Assembly: GCA_022497145.1 (NCBI GenBank)
Contig: MU385877.1
Coordinates: 1 to 64,000 of the forward strand
Length of the DNA stretch: 64,000 nucleotides
Direction of reading: 5' to 3'
DNA from: Rostrohypoxylon terebratum
Taxonomy: Eukaryota > Ascomycota > Sordariomycetes > Xylariales > Hypoxylaceae
Under the pieces are notes generated by a model. It worked only from the letters and a program-made list of their open reading frames with translations, did not search any database and was not told the origin of the DNA. Of this stretch, positions 1 through 11,241 are shown piece after piece; the stretch's first letter is position 1; each line of letters begins with the position of its first letter. Position numbers and translations under genes: made by a program.

Positions 1-87
1 CCGACTAGCATAGATAGGAACAAAGTGAAGAAAGGTAACTTTAGGCAGGCTTACCAATTCCGACGCCCGCCGCGACCACGGCCGCTG

Positions 88-89
<2 letters not shown>

Positions 90-135
<46 letters not shown>

Positions 136-164
136 CCCCCGGGGGGGGGGGGGGCCCCCCCCCC
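90..164. repeat. C/G homopolymer block
   Basis: About 45 consecutive C (90-134), one G, five C, 14 G (141-154) and ten C (155-164). The adjoining C and G tracts are self-complementary. Such a block could be a real G-quadruplex or hairpin-forming tract, but pure homopolymer runs that switch strand like this are also a known sequencing or assembly artefact, so the exact length should not be trusted. Confidence 0.9.
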
Positions 165-1516
165 GTTAATAGTTAGGGATTAGATATTCATCTTCATTCG
201 GCCTCATACGCAACTTACTATATTCCTAGCACTTATCCATGTCGCTGATTCGCACGATTCGCATTTTTGTTCAATCTAAGTGGGGTCAAAGGAGACTTTT
301 CCTCGCTCGATATCGCCCAAACCCGACCCAAGCTTTGTCTGGCTCATCTGGTTCGCCCTGGTTCGTCCTGGTTCGCCTGGTTCACCCTCTTTTTTTTTTC
401 ACTATTATTTCTAAGTGACCTGCGTGACGTCCACGGTTCCTTCTGATAACCTGATAGCCTGATACCTAGCTTATCATTACGGGTAGCTATAAGCGTCAGA
501 GGCTCTTTTGGGAAAGTCCTTGCGAACCTCTCATTGTCCTCTCACATTGCCGGCATCCGCTTAGATCGGTTGACAACGACTCTCAAAATCCTGGAGGGCC
601 CTTCGAGGGTCCTGGAGGAACATCTAGTATTCGCCAAGCGCCTTGGCCTTTTAAATTAACTTTTCCAGCAGACGGGCGAGTCGCACATGGCAACAATCTG
701 CATGGGAGATCAGACACGGAACGCAACCTACTTACCGGTAGTTTAGAAGACTACTTAATTAGGTATTCATATGCTACGACGGTGGTCTACCCTACGTACG
801 CCTCCCACGCAACTCCCACCTCCAACCCTGACAACCTTTACAAACCCTTACAACCCTTACAACCCTCCAACGATCCAAGCCCAACCAAGCTCAACCAAGC
901 TTCGGCCACCACGAGGGACCGGCCAGGGAATCAGCAAGGGCCTCGATGGAGGGAGGGGAATTTCATAGATTTGACTGCCGACTCCGCCCGATTCAGGCTT
1001 TTGCACGCTGGAAAAAGCCGGGTTCACTTACCAATGATCGACCCCTAATGCATTTCCACCCCGGCTCATCACCATGTATTCAGCCGCATGTGTGCGTGTG
1101 CAACCATCCAGACATCGGCGGGCAGATACAACCATCCAGGAACCTATAGACCGAGAGGTCTATTATGCATGGGTCTCCATCGTAGACCGACCATACAGCC
1201 CATATATAAGTTGCATGATATATCACGCATTTTCTACATCTCAGGTACCGTCCGTACTTGCGACGAGTCAGTTTTGGAGTAATCTTACCTATGGGCGTCG
1301 AACTCATGGTGAGGGAATAGCTGCTGTCGCTCGGTACCAAGCTTCAACCCCCAACAAGCTCCAACGACGTCGGACTTTCTCAGACCCTGAGCCAACCCCG
1401 AAGTGAAATCCATCGCGAGATTTTGTGTGGTGGTACTCGAGAGGATTCGAGCGTCGCAAGCGTGATTGGTGTGAGTACGTGCCTATCTCGACGGCTGACA
1501 GCTACTAGTTACCTAA
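165..1516. other. non-coding region with short tandem words
   Basis: No gene recognised. It contains a degenerate tandem of about 9-10 bp units reading GTTCGCCCTG at 350-386 and another of ACAACCCTT-like units at 829-866. Short ORFs here (for example 1074-1406 on +) have no recognisable domain and biased composition. Confidence 0.5.
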
Positions 1517-1930
1517 ATGTCTAAGACATTTCGATGGTACCGTCTGCTCCCCGACCATGTGTTAGGAATATGTAGCCGACGAACAAACCTAGAATCATGG
1601 GAGGCTCTGCCCTCACTGCAAATGCGCATCTTGCTAGACTACTTCCTAATTTGGCGATAGGTAGACCACGTTGCGGAGTACCTACATGAGATTACCCCAG
1701 GGTCTAAGGGCTCCATTATTGGGATGCAAGGAGGCTTCGAGGCCGCAAGTATATCGGAGGCGACTGAGACATACCTACGTAGCGATGGGAGTATTCCGCT
1801 TTTTCCGATTCTTCACACCGTCATCGCTCGGTGGGAGCGCTATCCTCGGCACGTGCTTATCCCAAAATTGAGGGGTAGACCACAAGAATTCGCCGAGCTT
1901 GAGATCCGACTTGGTGGGATGAAGGGATGA
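1517..1930 (+). pseudogene. unassigned ORF broken by one in-frame TAG
   Basis: Reading from the ATG at 1517 to the TGA at 1928-1930 gives 138 codons in one frame, interrupted by a single TAG at 1658-1660 (codon 48). The translation on both sides looks like an ordinary folded protein: before the stop it includes RWYRLLPDHV and LPSLQMRILLDYFLIWR; after it VDHVAEYLHEITPGSKGS, GGFEAASISEATETY, FPILHTVIARWERYPRHV and GRPQEFAELEIRLG. I do not recognise the family. The stop could mark a recent pseudogene, a sequencing error or an unrecognised intron; no good GT-AG pair removes it. The TAG would arise from CAG by a C-to-T change in a CpA context, the change made by fungal repeat-induced point mutation, but that is inference. 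Confidence 0.5.
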
Positions 1931-2437
1931 CCGGCGAACGCTGAGATGATGAGATGTTGTTTCTGGGGGCGATTAGAGCCGTTTGCTAATAACATCCACG
2001 AGGGTGAACCATAGTCGTGGGATTATAGGACCTAACTACGGCACTAACAGGTTTGGATGAGTGATTTGGGTGACTCAAGTTGAAGATAACGAAGGGCAAG
2101 GGGTAAAATGAAGGAAATTGAAAGAGAGCCTTTTGGGAAACTCTCTTCCCCATCTCCTCTGTTTTACCTCCTTGCCTATGTAGAACCTACCTACTATGGC
2201 AATCTACTTCAATGGTGGCGGGTCAAGACATTAACCAACTATTTGAAATTTAACGCTATCTTATGTCACCTTTGGTGAAAAAGACTAGCCCGCAGGTTGT
2301 TTAGAGGAGGATGATTGTCGGAGTTATTAGATATAGATTTTACAAATACCTATTGACATATCTAGTTTATATCCAACATATAAAGGGTATCTTTTCCCGA
2401 TAAATCACACCAACCTCCCAAACACCATGGATATTAC
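1931..2437. other. intergenic, nothing recognised
   Basis: AT-rich spacer between the broken ORF and the 3' end of the Dur3 gene. No RNA gene or ORF with support was seen. Confidence 0.5.
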
Positions 2438-4738
2438 CTACTCTGCCTTTTCATCCGTCTCTGTCTTGACCGGCTCGTTCGTTACAGGGGGTGTCTCGTC
2501 TCCCGATGCCGCCTTGCCGTCAATGGCCATTCCTTGGTTCTCTATGTGGATGGCTTTCACGTGCTTTTTCCCTGACAGATCAAGGGCGATAGCCTTGAGC
2601 GTCCTCACGAGTGTTATTCGACCTTCATAGACGGGGAACAGCCCAACAGCGCCAAGGGAGCAGAAAATCCAAATGATGCCCACGGTGACCCAGCCGGTGA
2701 AGAAGGGTTTGGAGAACACATAGCTGCTGCCATACATCGGGAAAGGCCAAAGTACCAGGAATGCGAGCGTCAACCCAACCGTCGTCCATTTCGAAATTTT
2801 GCTAGCACGCATCAGTTTCACCTGTTCGTCAGCGAATTCGTTGGTCGTCTCTTCATGTCCGCCGACTGTTTGCTCTAGATCCACACCCGCAGTGGCAGCG
2901 AGGTCGTGGTCATCACCCCTGCGAATCGCCATCATCGACTTCCAGTCGTAATTGTCCATTCCGAAGATGAGAGTGAATATCGGGATGAGGACAAGAGGAG
3001 AAATAAGCGCGACAACGTTCCCTGCAAGCATAGGATTGTTAGATCCAGTGCATGCGACGTCCAAAGAGCCACATTCTTTGCGGGCGGTGACGAGCCATGC
3101 CACTAAGGCGAAGGCAAGTCCAAAGATGGGGGATAGAGCTGCGGCCCACTTGTTCTGGCCTTCCCAAACCAGAGTCAAGGTAGCGGGTATCACAGCTGAC
3201 GAGATAATACAGCCCATCATGAGGTATAGGTAACCCATTGAGATTCCTGCGTAGTAGAGGCCGACAGAGAACGACGAGATAAACAGTGCATAGAGCACAA
3301 CGATGACGTGAGACATGTAGATGAGCCGACGACCGCTAGCATCTGGCTTGAAGTAGGTGCGGTAGAGATCGTACGTGCAGATAGAGGAGACAGCAATTAG
3401 TTCAGATGAGGTAGCCGATGTAACCGCCATAAAGATAATCAGAAGCGTAGCGACGGCTCCTCCTTTCCCGAGCAAAGCAACAGCGGCGTATGGTAGCACG
3501 AGTCCAGCCGACACGTCGGCTTCTGACATGCGGTTGGGGTACGTCGGGAATTCTGGCGAATTCTCTAGAGCCAGAGCAGACAAACCCATGGTGGTTGCGG
3601 TCAACCAGGGAATGGCAAACCAGCTGAGACCACCGATGATGTAGCCAGGCAGAGCATGGACTGGCGAGGCGGCGATGGCCTTGTTGTAATACCCGTTGTC
3701 AAGGAACACGGTCCCGAAGTTACCCACAATGTTGATGACGAAGAAAATGACACCCTCTTTCGAGCGCATGGTCAAGTAACTACCATTGGCGTTTCCTTCG
3801 ACTGGGTGGCTGAGAGCAGCCTCAACAAGCAAGTCATAGACAGCTGATGGAGAACCGAGTCGATCGGACGAAGCATAAGCCGTCAATGAGAAGATTATGA
3901 TGATGATGAGTAGGATAAAGGTGTGAATCCAGTCAGTCAAGATTGTCGCCTTCAAGCCACCGACCATGGTGTATGCAACAACGCCGACGGGAAGAAGGTA
4001 GATGGCCGCGATAGTGTGCATTCCTGTAAGAGCGCTCACTGTAGCCGAACCGCCGACAACTAACATGAGACTGACGAGGATATTGGTCACAAGACCGAAT
4101 ACCATGAAAACCATATGGACAATCGTTCCATAGCGAGCCTTGATTCTATATCGGTTGTAAGTTTCGCGTTCACGGCTTGTACCAACTATTTCTAGGACTT
4201 ACACCTCAAGGAATGTATGCGCGTTAGGAGCGCGTCTCTTTAGCTCGATAGCCAACGTCGCAAAAAGAAGAATCTGAACTGTAGCACCCGACGCGTACCA
4301 GAATGGACCAGAAACACCATATCTGTAGCAGACGCCGGAACTTTGTAGAAGAGTGGCGGCCCATGTCCAAGAAGATACAACGGCAGATCCGACCAAGCCA
4401 CTTTTCACTGTACGACCGGCCGTGGTAAACATTTCCGAAGTCTGGAGTTCGGAGTTGTATCGTTTCAAGATGAAGGTAACTAAGATCTAACATGACTGTG
4501 AGTAAGTATATGTTGTAGTCAATGTGCCACCTACCTAGGTCCTAGGTAGGTAGGTATGACCTAGGACCTAGATGTATGGTGTATGGTGTATGGTGTATGG
4601 TGATGCTGAGCATGTAGTCGTCGTGATTAAGAGTCAGTTGTTACTTACCATTCCGAGGGCGAATCCAAATCCGAGGCCAAGAACGATGCCATATCCAACA
4701 CCCTGGTTTAAGGGCGCGGCGACCGTGGCGTCCGCCAT
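2438..4738 (-). CDS. DUR3: urea/H+ (Na+) symporter Dur3-like
   Basis: High-affinity urea (and possibly polyamine) permease of the plasma membrane, sodium:solute symporter family. Model on the minus strand: exon 1 4738-4649, exon 2 4486-4203, exon 3 4145-2438; the frame closes to 693 aa, the usual size of fungal Dur3. The start MADATVAAPLNQGVGYGIVL leads directly into the first membrane helix. Diagnostic stretches are TSEMFTTAGRTVKSGLV, SSWTWAATLLQSSGV and SGPFWYASGATVQ in exon 2, and about a dozen hydrophobic segments in exon 3, followed by an acidic, hydrophilic cytoplasmic tail. Intron 1 is unusually long (162 nt) because it carries a CCTAGG-rich stretch and a GTATGGT tandem repeat; intron 2 is 57 nt. 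Expression of this family is normally under nitrogen repression, but I did not identify promoter sites. No neighbouring urease or allophanate genes are present. Confidence 0.93.
4532..4605. repeat. CCTAGG-rich stretch plus (GTATGGT)4 within an intron
   Basis: Overlapping CCTAGGTCCTAGGTAGGTA-type words are followed by four exact GTATGGT units at 4574-4601. All of this lies inside Dur3 intron 1, which explains that intron's length. Confidence 0.85.
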
Positions 4739-7373
4739 CTCAAAGCGCTTTTCTGTCAGGTATCGTGAAAAGCCTGAGTACTCACCTGGCACCTAGTACC
4801 TAGCGTATATAAGTAGTCGAACTGACGAAACCATTGATAGGGCTAGAAAAGTGACAGTTCGAAAATGCAACTATGGGATCTGGTGGAAGGTTATATAGAA
4901 AGATATAGAAAACCTACATATGTACCCAGGATAGACGCACATAAACGTACGTACCTACTACCTACCTATATACCTAGTACCTACCACGTGCGGTCATCTT
5001 ATGTATAATATCATGGATATTATTTTTTTGGTTTATTGCTTATCAGCAAGATAGCTGGACAGTTGAAGCTCCCCATCCCCGAGTCCAGTCCACACAAACC
5101 CCAGATTTGGGGGGGAGACAGGGAGATTGGCGTGCTGATACCGACCTAGTACCTAGTTATCGCGGGCTTTGTGCTGAACCTACCCCCGCATGCAGGGTCT
5201 TACCTAGGAAGACGATGTCTCGTCTAGCATGGCAGTTGTTGATAAGTGAACCTAGTACTTCGTAGTACATATCACGTTCCAGGCCAGGCGGCTGGTAGCG
5301 TTCCAGGGTAGCGTTCCAGGTAACACCTACCTGTGCTCTTATAAACAAGTGTAGCTTCTCTCACAGGTAGACTTCAATAGTAGGTACATGTGCCTAACAA
5401 TTCTCGTAGCCTCCTGGACTGCAGTTGAGGCATTGCATTGAACTGCAATGTGAATCCTTCGAAGGCTTGGATCATGTTGTGGAACGCGCGCACGAGCAGA
5501 AGGGAGTTAGCTCTGGTCTGGTTCTCTGCACACATACAATGTAGGTTAGCTACTAATAGTACGTAGCTAATGGTCAACCTACAAGGTACCAAGATGATAA
5601 GAGTCAAGAGGTTGCAAATAGAATTGCGAGGTCAAATTCTAGGACAATAACAAAATGCCAGGGTAGAGATCGACGAGGTTAGAAAACTGTAAATCGGTGA
5701 CCCCCATCAACATGTAAGCGGAAACTTATCGCACAAAGATTGACCAATCATAGAGCATTTCATTCCGTCGGATTGATAAGAACAGTATGTGGGGACAATG
5801 TAACCGGGCGGAAGTGTATTTCGCGACCAGGGTCTTCATTGAAACCTGGGTGTTTTTTTTTTTTTTTTTTGGCTAACCTTCCATCCATTCTCATTTCTCA
5901 ACCTTGCGAACCTACCTAGTAAAGTATCGGGATATAAGACAGAAAAAATAAACTTATCCGATTGGTTTATCTCAAATAAGATTTCAAAAGTTAATTACTA
6001 CATACCTCCTACCTACCCTCCCAATATGTATCGAGAAGAAAGGGATTACGTCACAAAGTTTCGTTTGGGTTTGACTTGTGAACTTATCGGCCTTAACCTA
6101 AGACTTTACCAAGTGGTAAATCCATGGCAAGTAATTTCCAAGGTTAGCACATTAATCAATTACTGCAGCCACGCTAAAGGTAGCTCAATACCATGGTATG
6201 ATATCGCAATGGATGTGCATTGTGCACGTTATCCATTGAAAATTACCTAAGTTTGTTAATACCAGAACCCCAGCTCAGTCACTATCTAACCTAGGACCTA
6301 GGACCTAGGTACTTAGGCAAGTACCTGAAATTCAGGAAGCAGCTGTATCCAAACCACGCCATGGGGGACGTATATTTCAAGGTTCTTTAGGTACCTATGT
6401 AGGTACTAGGTAGTTTACGCTTTTACAGTAGCAAAATAGAGCATGACGATAGCATCATTCTACCTTTGATGAAATCTTCACCTTAATACGGCCTTTGAGT
6501 CTTGTATAACGCCCCTTTCCTTATAGCCTAGTTAGCAGTTCCAGTTATGAAAAACTTACTACCTACTCACCAAAAAGTGGTTTCTACAACTTACCATAGC
6601 TCATGAAAAGAAACCCGTCAGAAAAGGCACTATAAACACTCAAGATAAATATCTAGCGACATCTCATCTTGATTTACAAACGTTTAGCCTTAGCCTCTAA
6701 ACTGGTAAAAGTGAAATGTAAGATATGGTGAACAGGCACCAGCGGTGCTTTCTCCTTTCAAACGCGGAACGGCGAATTCATTCTGAGAGAATTCAATAGT
6801 ACACAGAAGGATAATTCTCACTGGAAAGTCAATTCGCATACTTTTTATACACAGATAGCCAAGCCATTGAAGGGGGGTGGATAGATAGTAAGGACCTAGT
6901 TAGTAACTAGTACTTGCATGTCGGATATTTGAAAACGTGATGTCGGAATAGGGGTATAAGGGCATCTTTTCTCTCAAATCGCTATCTAGGAGAAGAGAAG
7001 GTACCTATGGTAGATACCTACATATATTAAAACACTGAGGATGGGTGTTATTCTCGTTCTTCAAATAAAATATTCAACTCAATTAGATGAGTACATACCA
7101 GGTAACCTAGGTAGTTAGACGAGTCATTCTTCATGTTTGAGACGACATCTCAGAAAGCTGAATTCAAGCAAGCCCATGCACGAAAATGTTTGTTCAGTGA
7201 TATCGAACAACTCACACATGATTCTGTAAAGTATAAATAGGTAGGCATCTGGCGTATAAAATAAGGATTATCACCTACCTACCTATATGTAGGTACTTAT
7301 TTTATAAGCAAAGGGTGGGATTGAACAGCAGTTCTGTGAGTCCATACGCAGACTAACCGTTATAGATTCAAGG
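4739..7373. other. gene-poor AT-rich region
   Basis: No gene recognised. It holds an 18-T run at 5853-5870 and many short words built from CCTAGG, GTACCTA and TAGGTA (for example 6289-6315 and 6393-6413). Short ORFs at 5157-5348 (-), 5374-5607 (-) and 6026-6250 (+) have no domain or codon-use support. Confidence 0.5.
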
Positions 7374-7713
7374 ATGTCGGGATCTCCCTCGACGACAATG
7401 TATAAGATCAACCGGGAGGAAATTATAAGAGGCTATCAGAATCGTAAGGTAAAACAATTCCTCGGACTGAACCCCGTCATTTGTGTCATCGTTGCTGATG
7501 ATACCTTAGGCCAATCATGAACAGGAGAGGTGGAAGGTGGGATCGTGGGCCACAGCAATCAGGTACAGACAGTACGAGGCTGGAAAGTATGATCTTGAAT
7601 GCGAATTGATGCCAGAAATATGGTTGCCTTTAGGGAAATATGAGATTGAGTTTATGGAGACACTCCTCGAGGGCGGAAGAATCGACCTTGCTGATAAGGA
7701 TAACCCTCTTTGA
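7374..7713 (+). CDS. possible small two-exon gene, 71 aa, unknown
   Basis: Exon 1 7374-7448 starts MSGSPSTTMYKINREEIIRG and ends at a GTAAAA donor. Exon 2 7573-7713 gives YEAGKYDLECELMPEIWLPLG, then KYEIEFMETLLEGGRIDLAD and ends at TGA. The joined frame closes (72 codons). The exon 2 product reads as a normal charged and hydrophobic mixture, unlike the surrounding noise ORFs. The acceptor could also be one of two other AGs within 12 nt upstream, and a stronger donor (GTAAGG at 7444) gives the wrong frame, so the junction is uncertain. No signal peptide, membrane segment or known domain was seen. It is isolated from other genes. Confidence 0.35.
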
Positions 7714-9054
7714 TTCTATATAGGTACGAAATAGAATATGTACACACACCTAGCCAATTTGCAGGTTAACCACATTGAAAGTGGCATCTTTCATGGACTT
7801 CCCCACGCGCGAACTCCGGTGGCTTTCTGGTGGCTTGACTCCTAGCTACTAACTCCAGCACAGTACAATCCTTCCGCCATATCATTTTGGGCGCTGCCAT
7901 GAGACAGCATCAGCTGAGCTAGCAGTGGCGCTTTCGGAAACGGCGAAGTTGACGCAGCCCTTTGCCTTCGTTTCCTGAGAAGTTATGTTGCAGTTCGATG
8001 CGATGCCCGTGAGCGCAGAACCCAGCGCAGTCACGGATATGGCGACTATGGTCTCTGAGGATATTCACACTGGGATAGGGTTCCGCTGGACCGCTTCTAG
8101 GTAGGAATGCTATGCGACACGGCGAAATTAAAGCAGCCGTCGCTTCACAAGACCGTAGAGAGATTCTTGCAGTTAGTGAATAGGTCACCTTAGGCGGGTG
8201 GTTGAAGGGGCACTTCCTCCGGTAATAGCATTGCCGATCGTGATGGCGATTTCTGGGCTGTCAGTCTAGTGTCGGCTATCATTCCTAGCGACGGTGCCTC
8301 AAAGAAACAAGGGGATATTTGATGTACACCTGCAGGCGTACCGCCTTATTGTAGCACAGTTAAACATACCTATATGAGGGTTTCATCTAAGGTAGGGCTG
8401 AATCTCGTTCTTGGATATTTTCACGTGTACATAGAACGAGGCTCGTCGCCTAACGAACGAAAGCAGAGGGTAGGCGACGTATCATAGACGTAGTCAGGTT
8501 TCCATTCTACCAAAGTTCATCTACACTGAGGTCGCCTCACTTGAAGTCTTATGGCCAACCGTTCTTCCTGTGAATGTCTACCATATTATAGGATTCTACT
8601 CTTCAGGTCAGCTTCAGTTCGTTCTATAAGAATGTACTTATTATGATGGTATTTGTCCATTTGATTCGCGAGTTGTAGTAGCATGCTTGGGGAGATGCCA
8701 ATCTAAACGGCGAAGAAGCTGGACTGCTTCGTCCAGCCTGTGAATGTAACGCTTGGTAAGGGACTCGTTAATTACCCATCACAGGTCAACCACCATATGG
8801 TGGTAGCGCACCTAGCAAGGAGCGCATGAAAGTCACTCGACGCATAGAGTGTACATAATGCTCTAATCTTCGTTCTAGGCACGGGTCGGGTGATTATTGA
8901 TAGAAGCGAAGATTTAAATTTTAGGTTAACCATGGATGCGTAGGGGAAAATCGTGAATGTGATGAGCTTATTTTTTTTTACGAATAATGGAAAAATAAGA
9001 TGAGGAAAGAAAATGATTGATTACTTGTAGTTCGGAGAATGAGAAGGCAAAAAA
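7714..9054. other. intergenic, no recognised gene
   Basis: Contains several short inverted repeats (for example CCACCATATGGTGG near 8790-8803 and a GCTGGACTGCTTCGTCCAGC-type hairpin near 8720). The minus-strand ORF at 7919-8188 is basic and low in structure; I could not support it as a gene. Confidence 0.45.
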
Positions 9055-9128
9055 TGATTTCGTCCAGGTTCGAACTGGAGACCTTCAGTGTGTTAGACTG
9101 ACGTGATAACCAACTACACCACGAAACC
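9055..9128 (-). tRNA. tRNA-Val (AAC anticodon)
   Basis: 74 nt on the minus strand without an intron. Acceptor stem GGTTTCG pairs with CGAAATC (one G-T wobble), discriminator A. The D arm contains GTGTAGTTGGTTATCAC, the anticodon loop is CTAACAC with AAC as anticodon, and the T arm is CCAGTTCGAACCTGG. It shares its D and anticodon arms with the tRNA-Val at 60916-60989 but differs in the acceptor stem and in a few T-arm bases. Confidence 0.95.
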
Positions 9129-9919
9129 CATAGCTTGTCATCTTGGATGACCACCTATGCTGAGTAATCAGAGCATGAAACGTTTGCTCTCAGCAAGAAT
9201 TATAATCTGTTGCTTTCAGCAGAGTAGCCTACTGAGCAGCTGTGAGCTAAGGGGACCCACGAATCCTTCAGATTTTGTAACCAGTCCTACAAATACCAGC
9301 CTTCGTGATCAACCAGGCTATTGATGTTATGTCATGCCTATGGGATGTTGGTAATGACATCGCGAAAAGCAAAGACAGATGGATTGCATGTATATATGTA
9401 CTTAAATATCGGTATTGCCTTCGCCAGATCTAGTTGAAGTTGCAACCAATTTGGATTTCTACAAATCGGGGTTTCAAGGAAGAGTCGAGAGGTTGCACGT
9501 CTCATCAACCGAGATATGTACTGGGAGAGGTTGTGTTCTTTTCAAAGCTATGGCAGCTTCAGAGTCTGTGTTGTTATCCATGAATTAATCTCTGAAGACT
9601 GATAAAACAACCTGTCCGCAGAAAATTTCCCTTTTAAGAAGCTTTTCGAGTCTCCAGATCTTCGAGAGCCACGAATTGGTTTACAACTACACCGTTCTAG
9701 AGAGTTAATTGCCGGAATAGGAACTGCAAGATCAGGCCTTACGGTACTGAGAGGGGTTATCGCAGCTGTGTAACGTAGATATCCTGATGTATTTGCTAGG
9801 TCCTGTGTGAAGATAGGATAGAAGATATAACAGCCTGCCGATGCATATGTTGACATAATTTCATACCTTTTGAGTTGTCACTGTATTCTGTTCTTTCCTC
9901 CAGTATCTCGATTGACCAC
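9129..9919. other. intergenic, downstream of the dioxygenase gene
   Basis: Only a weak minus-strand ORF (9548-9856) is present, without recognisable features. It may be 3' untranslated sequence of the dioxygenase gene. Confidence 0.45.
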
Positions 9920-11152
9920 TCACGATGCAGGAACTTTTCCAAATCTGTACTGTGCCCACCCCATACTTCCTTCGTGCAGTGTCCATGTCCTCTTACCTGC
10001 ATCACCGCCCGCCGCACCAGCGGCCACGTAGACCGGCATCAGGTGATCGAAGCGCTGCAAGAAATTTAGCTGTCTGTGCGGTGGACTGAGCATGACTCGA
10101 ACTTACTGGATGGGCTTGTCTAGCATCTGGTCGCTTAGCAACTTCACTCATGCGAGTTTGGCGTTCGCTCGGAGGGGACTCAACAGCCTCTTTTAGAGCC
10201 TCATCGAACGATGCCACATATGGCAATGGCCTCGGGTCGCCTTGTGTAACGAACATATCTCTGAGGTTATGTACCGACATTCCAGCACCGATTATGAGTA
10301 TATTTTCGTCGCGTAGGGAAGCGACAGCTTGTCCTAGTCGATAATGCATATCGACATCTTGGTTGGCGTACAAGCTCACCTGAACCAAGGGAACATTAAG
10401 GGGGTTATCTTGCGGGTGGAAGGCTCGAAGGTATTAATGAAGAAGACGAGCACCAGTTAATTGATAGACGGCTTACCGACGTGGAACCCTGACCATACAC
10501 CGTGGTCGAGGCCCCTAGTTACACCCTTTGCTTTGATTCCAGCTTTAGTCAGGAGATCAAGTACATGAGAGGCAAGCTCGGGACTTCCCCTATTCGGGTA
10601 TTGAGCCTTATAGAACTCAGGCGGGAATCCATAGAAGCTATGGGGACTCATAAGCATAAGTGCTTAGATGATGGAGGAGAGCTACAGGATGGGAGGTGAG
10701 ACCTACTCGTAGATCAGATCGGTATGCTCGGCAGTATTCACTTCAATTACATCGCGCCCGGCCTCCCAGTGGCCTGAAAAGACGACCACGGCTTTAGGCT
10801 TTACCTTCTTGGTTATTTCGCTTCCGATGTTCTGAAGGACTGGGTAGACGGGGTGGTCCGTCTCATACTGGACGGTCGGCTGTTGATGATGGTTGGGTTA
10901 GATTGAGCGCTTGTGAGATACTGATCGGTAACCTACCCCTCCATGACTGAAGAAATAAACCGGTGTTTTATTATTCGCCATTGGCTGTAAGAAGTTGATG
11001 GGTAATGGGTGTTGCACAAAAGAGGATATGGACTTCCAGGTGAAAAGGGGTAGCGTAACGCGAAATAGCGAAGTTGAAAATAAGAAAGCCACGACTGCAA
11101 CAATGATCGATATAATCAAGACTGATCTTGTAATGAATCTATTAGAATCCAT
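9920..11152 (-). CDS. LigB/DODA-type extradiol aromatic ring-opening dioxygenase, membrane-anchored form
   Basis: Non-haem iron dioxygenase of the DOPA 4,5-dioxygenase / LigB superfamily, which cleaves catechol-type rings; the natural substrate is unknown. Minus-strand exons: 11152-10937, 10879-10707, 10637-10477, 10423-10107, 10054-9920. The frame closes to 333 aa. Family blocks in order: TPVYFFSHGG (first His), TDHPVYPVLQ, VVVFSGHWEA (second His), IYDFYGFPPEFYKAQYP, GLDHGVWSGFHV, NPLNVPLVQVSLYA, HYRLGQAVASLRDENILIIG, RPDARQAHP, RFDHLMPVYVAAGAAGG and EGSMGWAQYRFG. The first ATG adds about 67 residues with a strong hydrophobic segment (SVLIISIIVAVVAFLF) ahead of the usual cytosolic start MANNKTPVYFF, so the long form is predicted to be membrane anchored or secretory. 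The acceptor of exon 4 is a GAG. No pathway genes accompany it. Confidence 0.85.
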
Positions 11153-11241
11153 GAGACAACTTCTTTTTGATTGCTCAAGCCTCAAGGACAGTCAGTTTAA
11201 TGGGTAGGTATTTAAGAGAGAAATACGAGACAAGCAAAGGC

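Noticed and set aside
7919..8188. Minus-strand ORF of 89 codons
   Set aside because: Starts at a real ATG-like codon but is Arg/Ser-rich without any recognisable motif, and no upstream or downstream exon could be joined with confidence.
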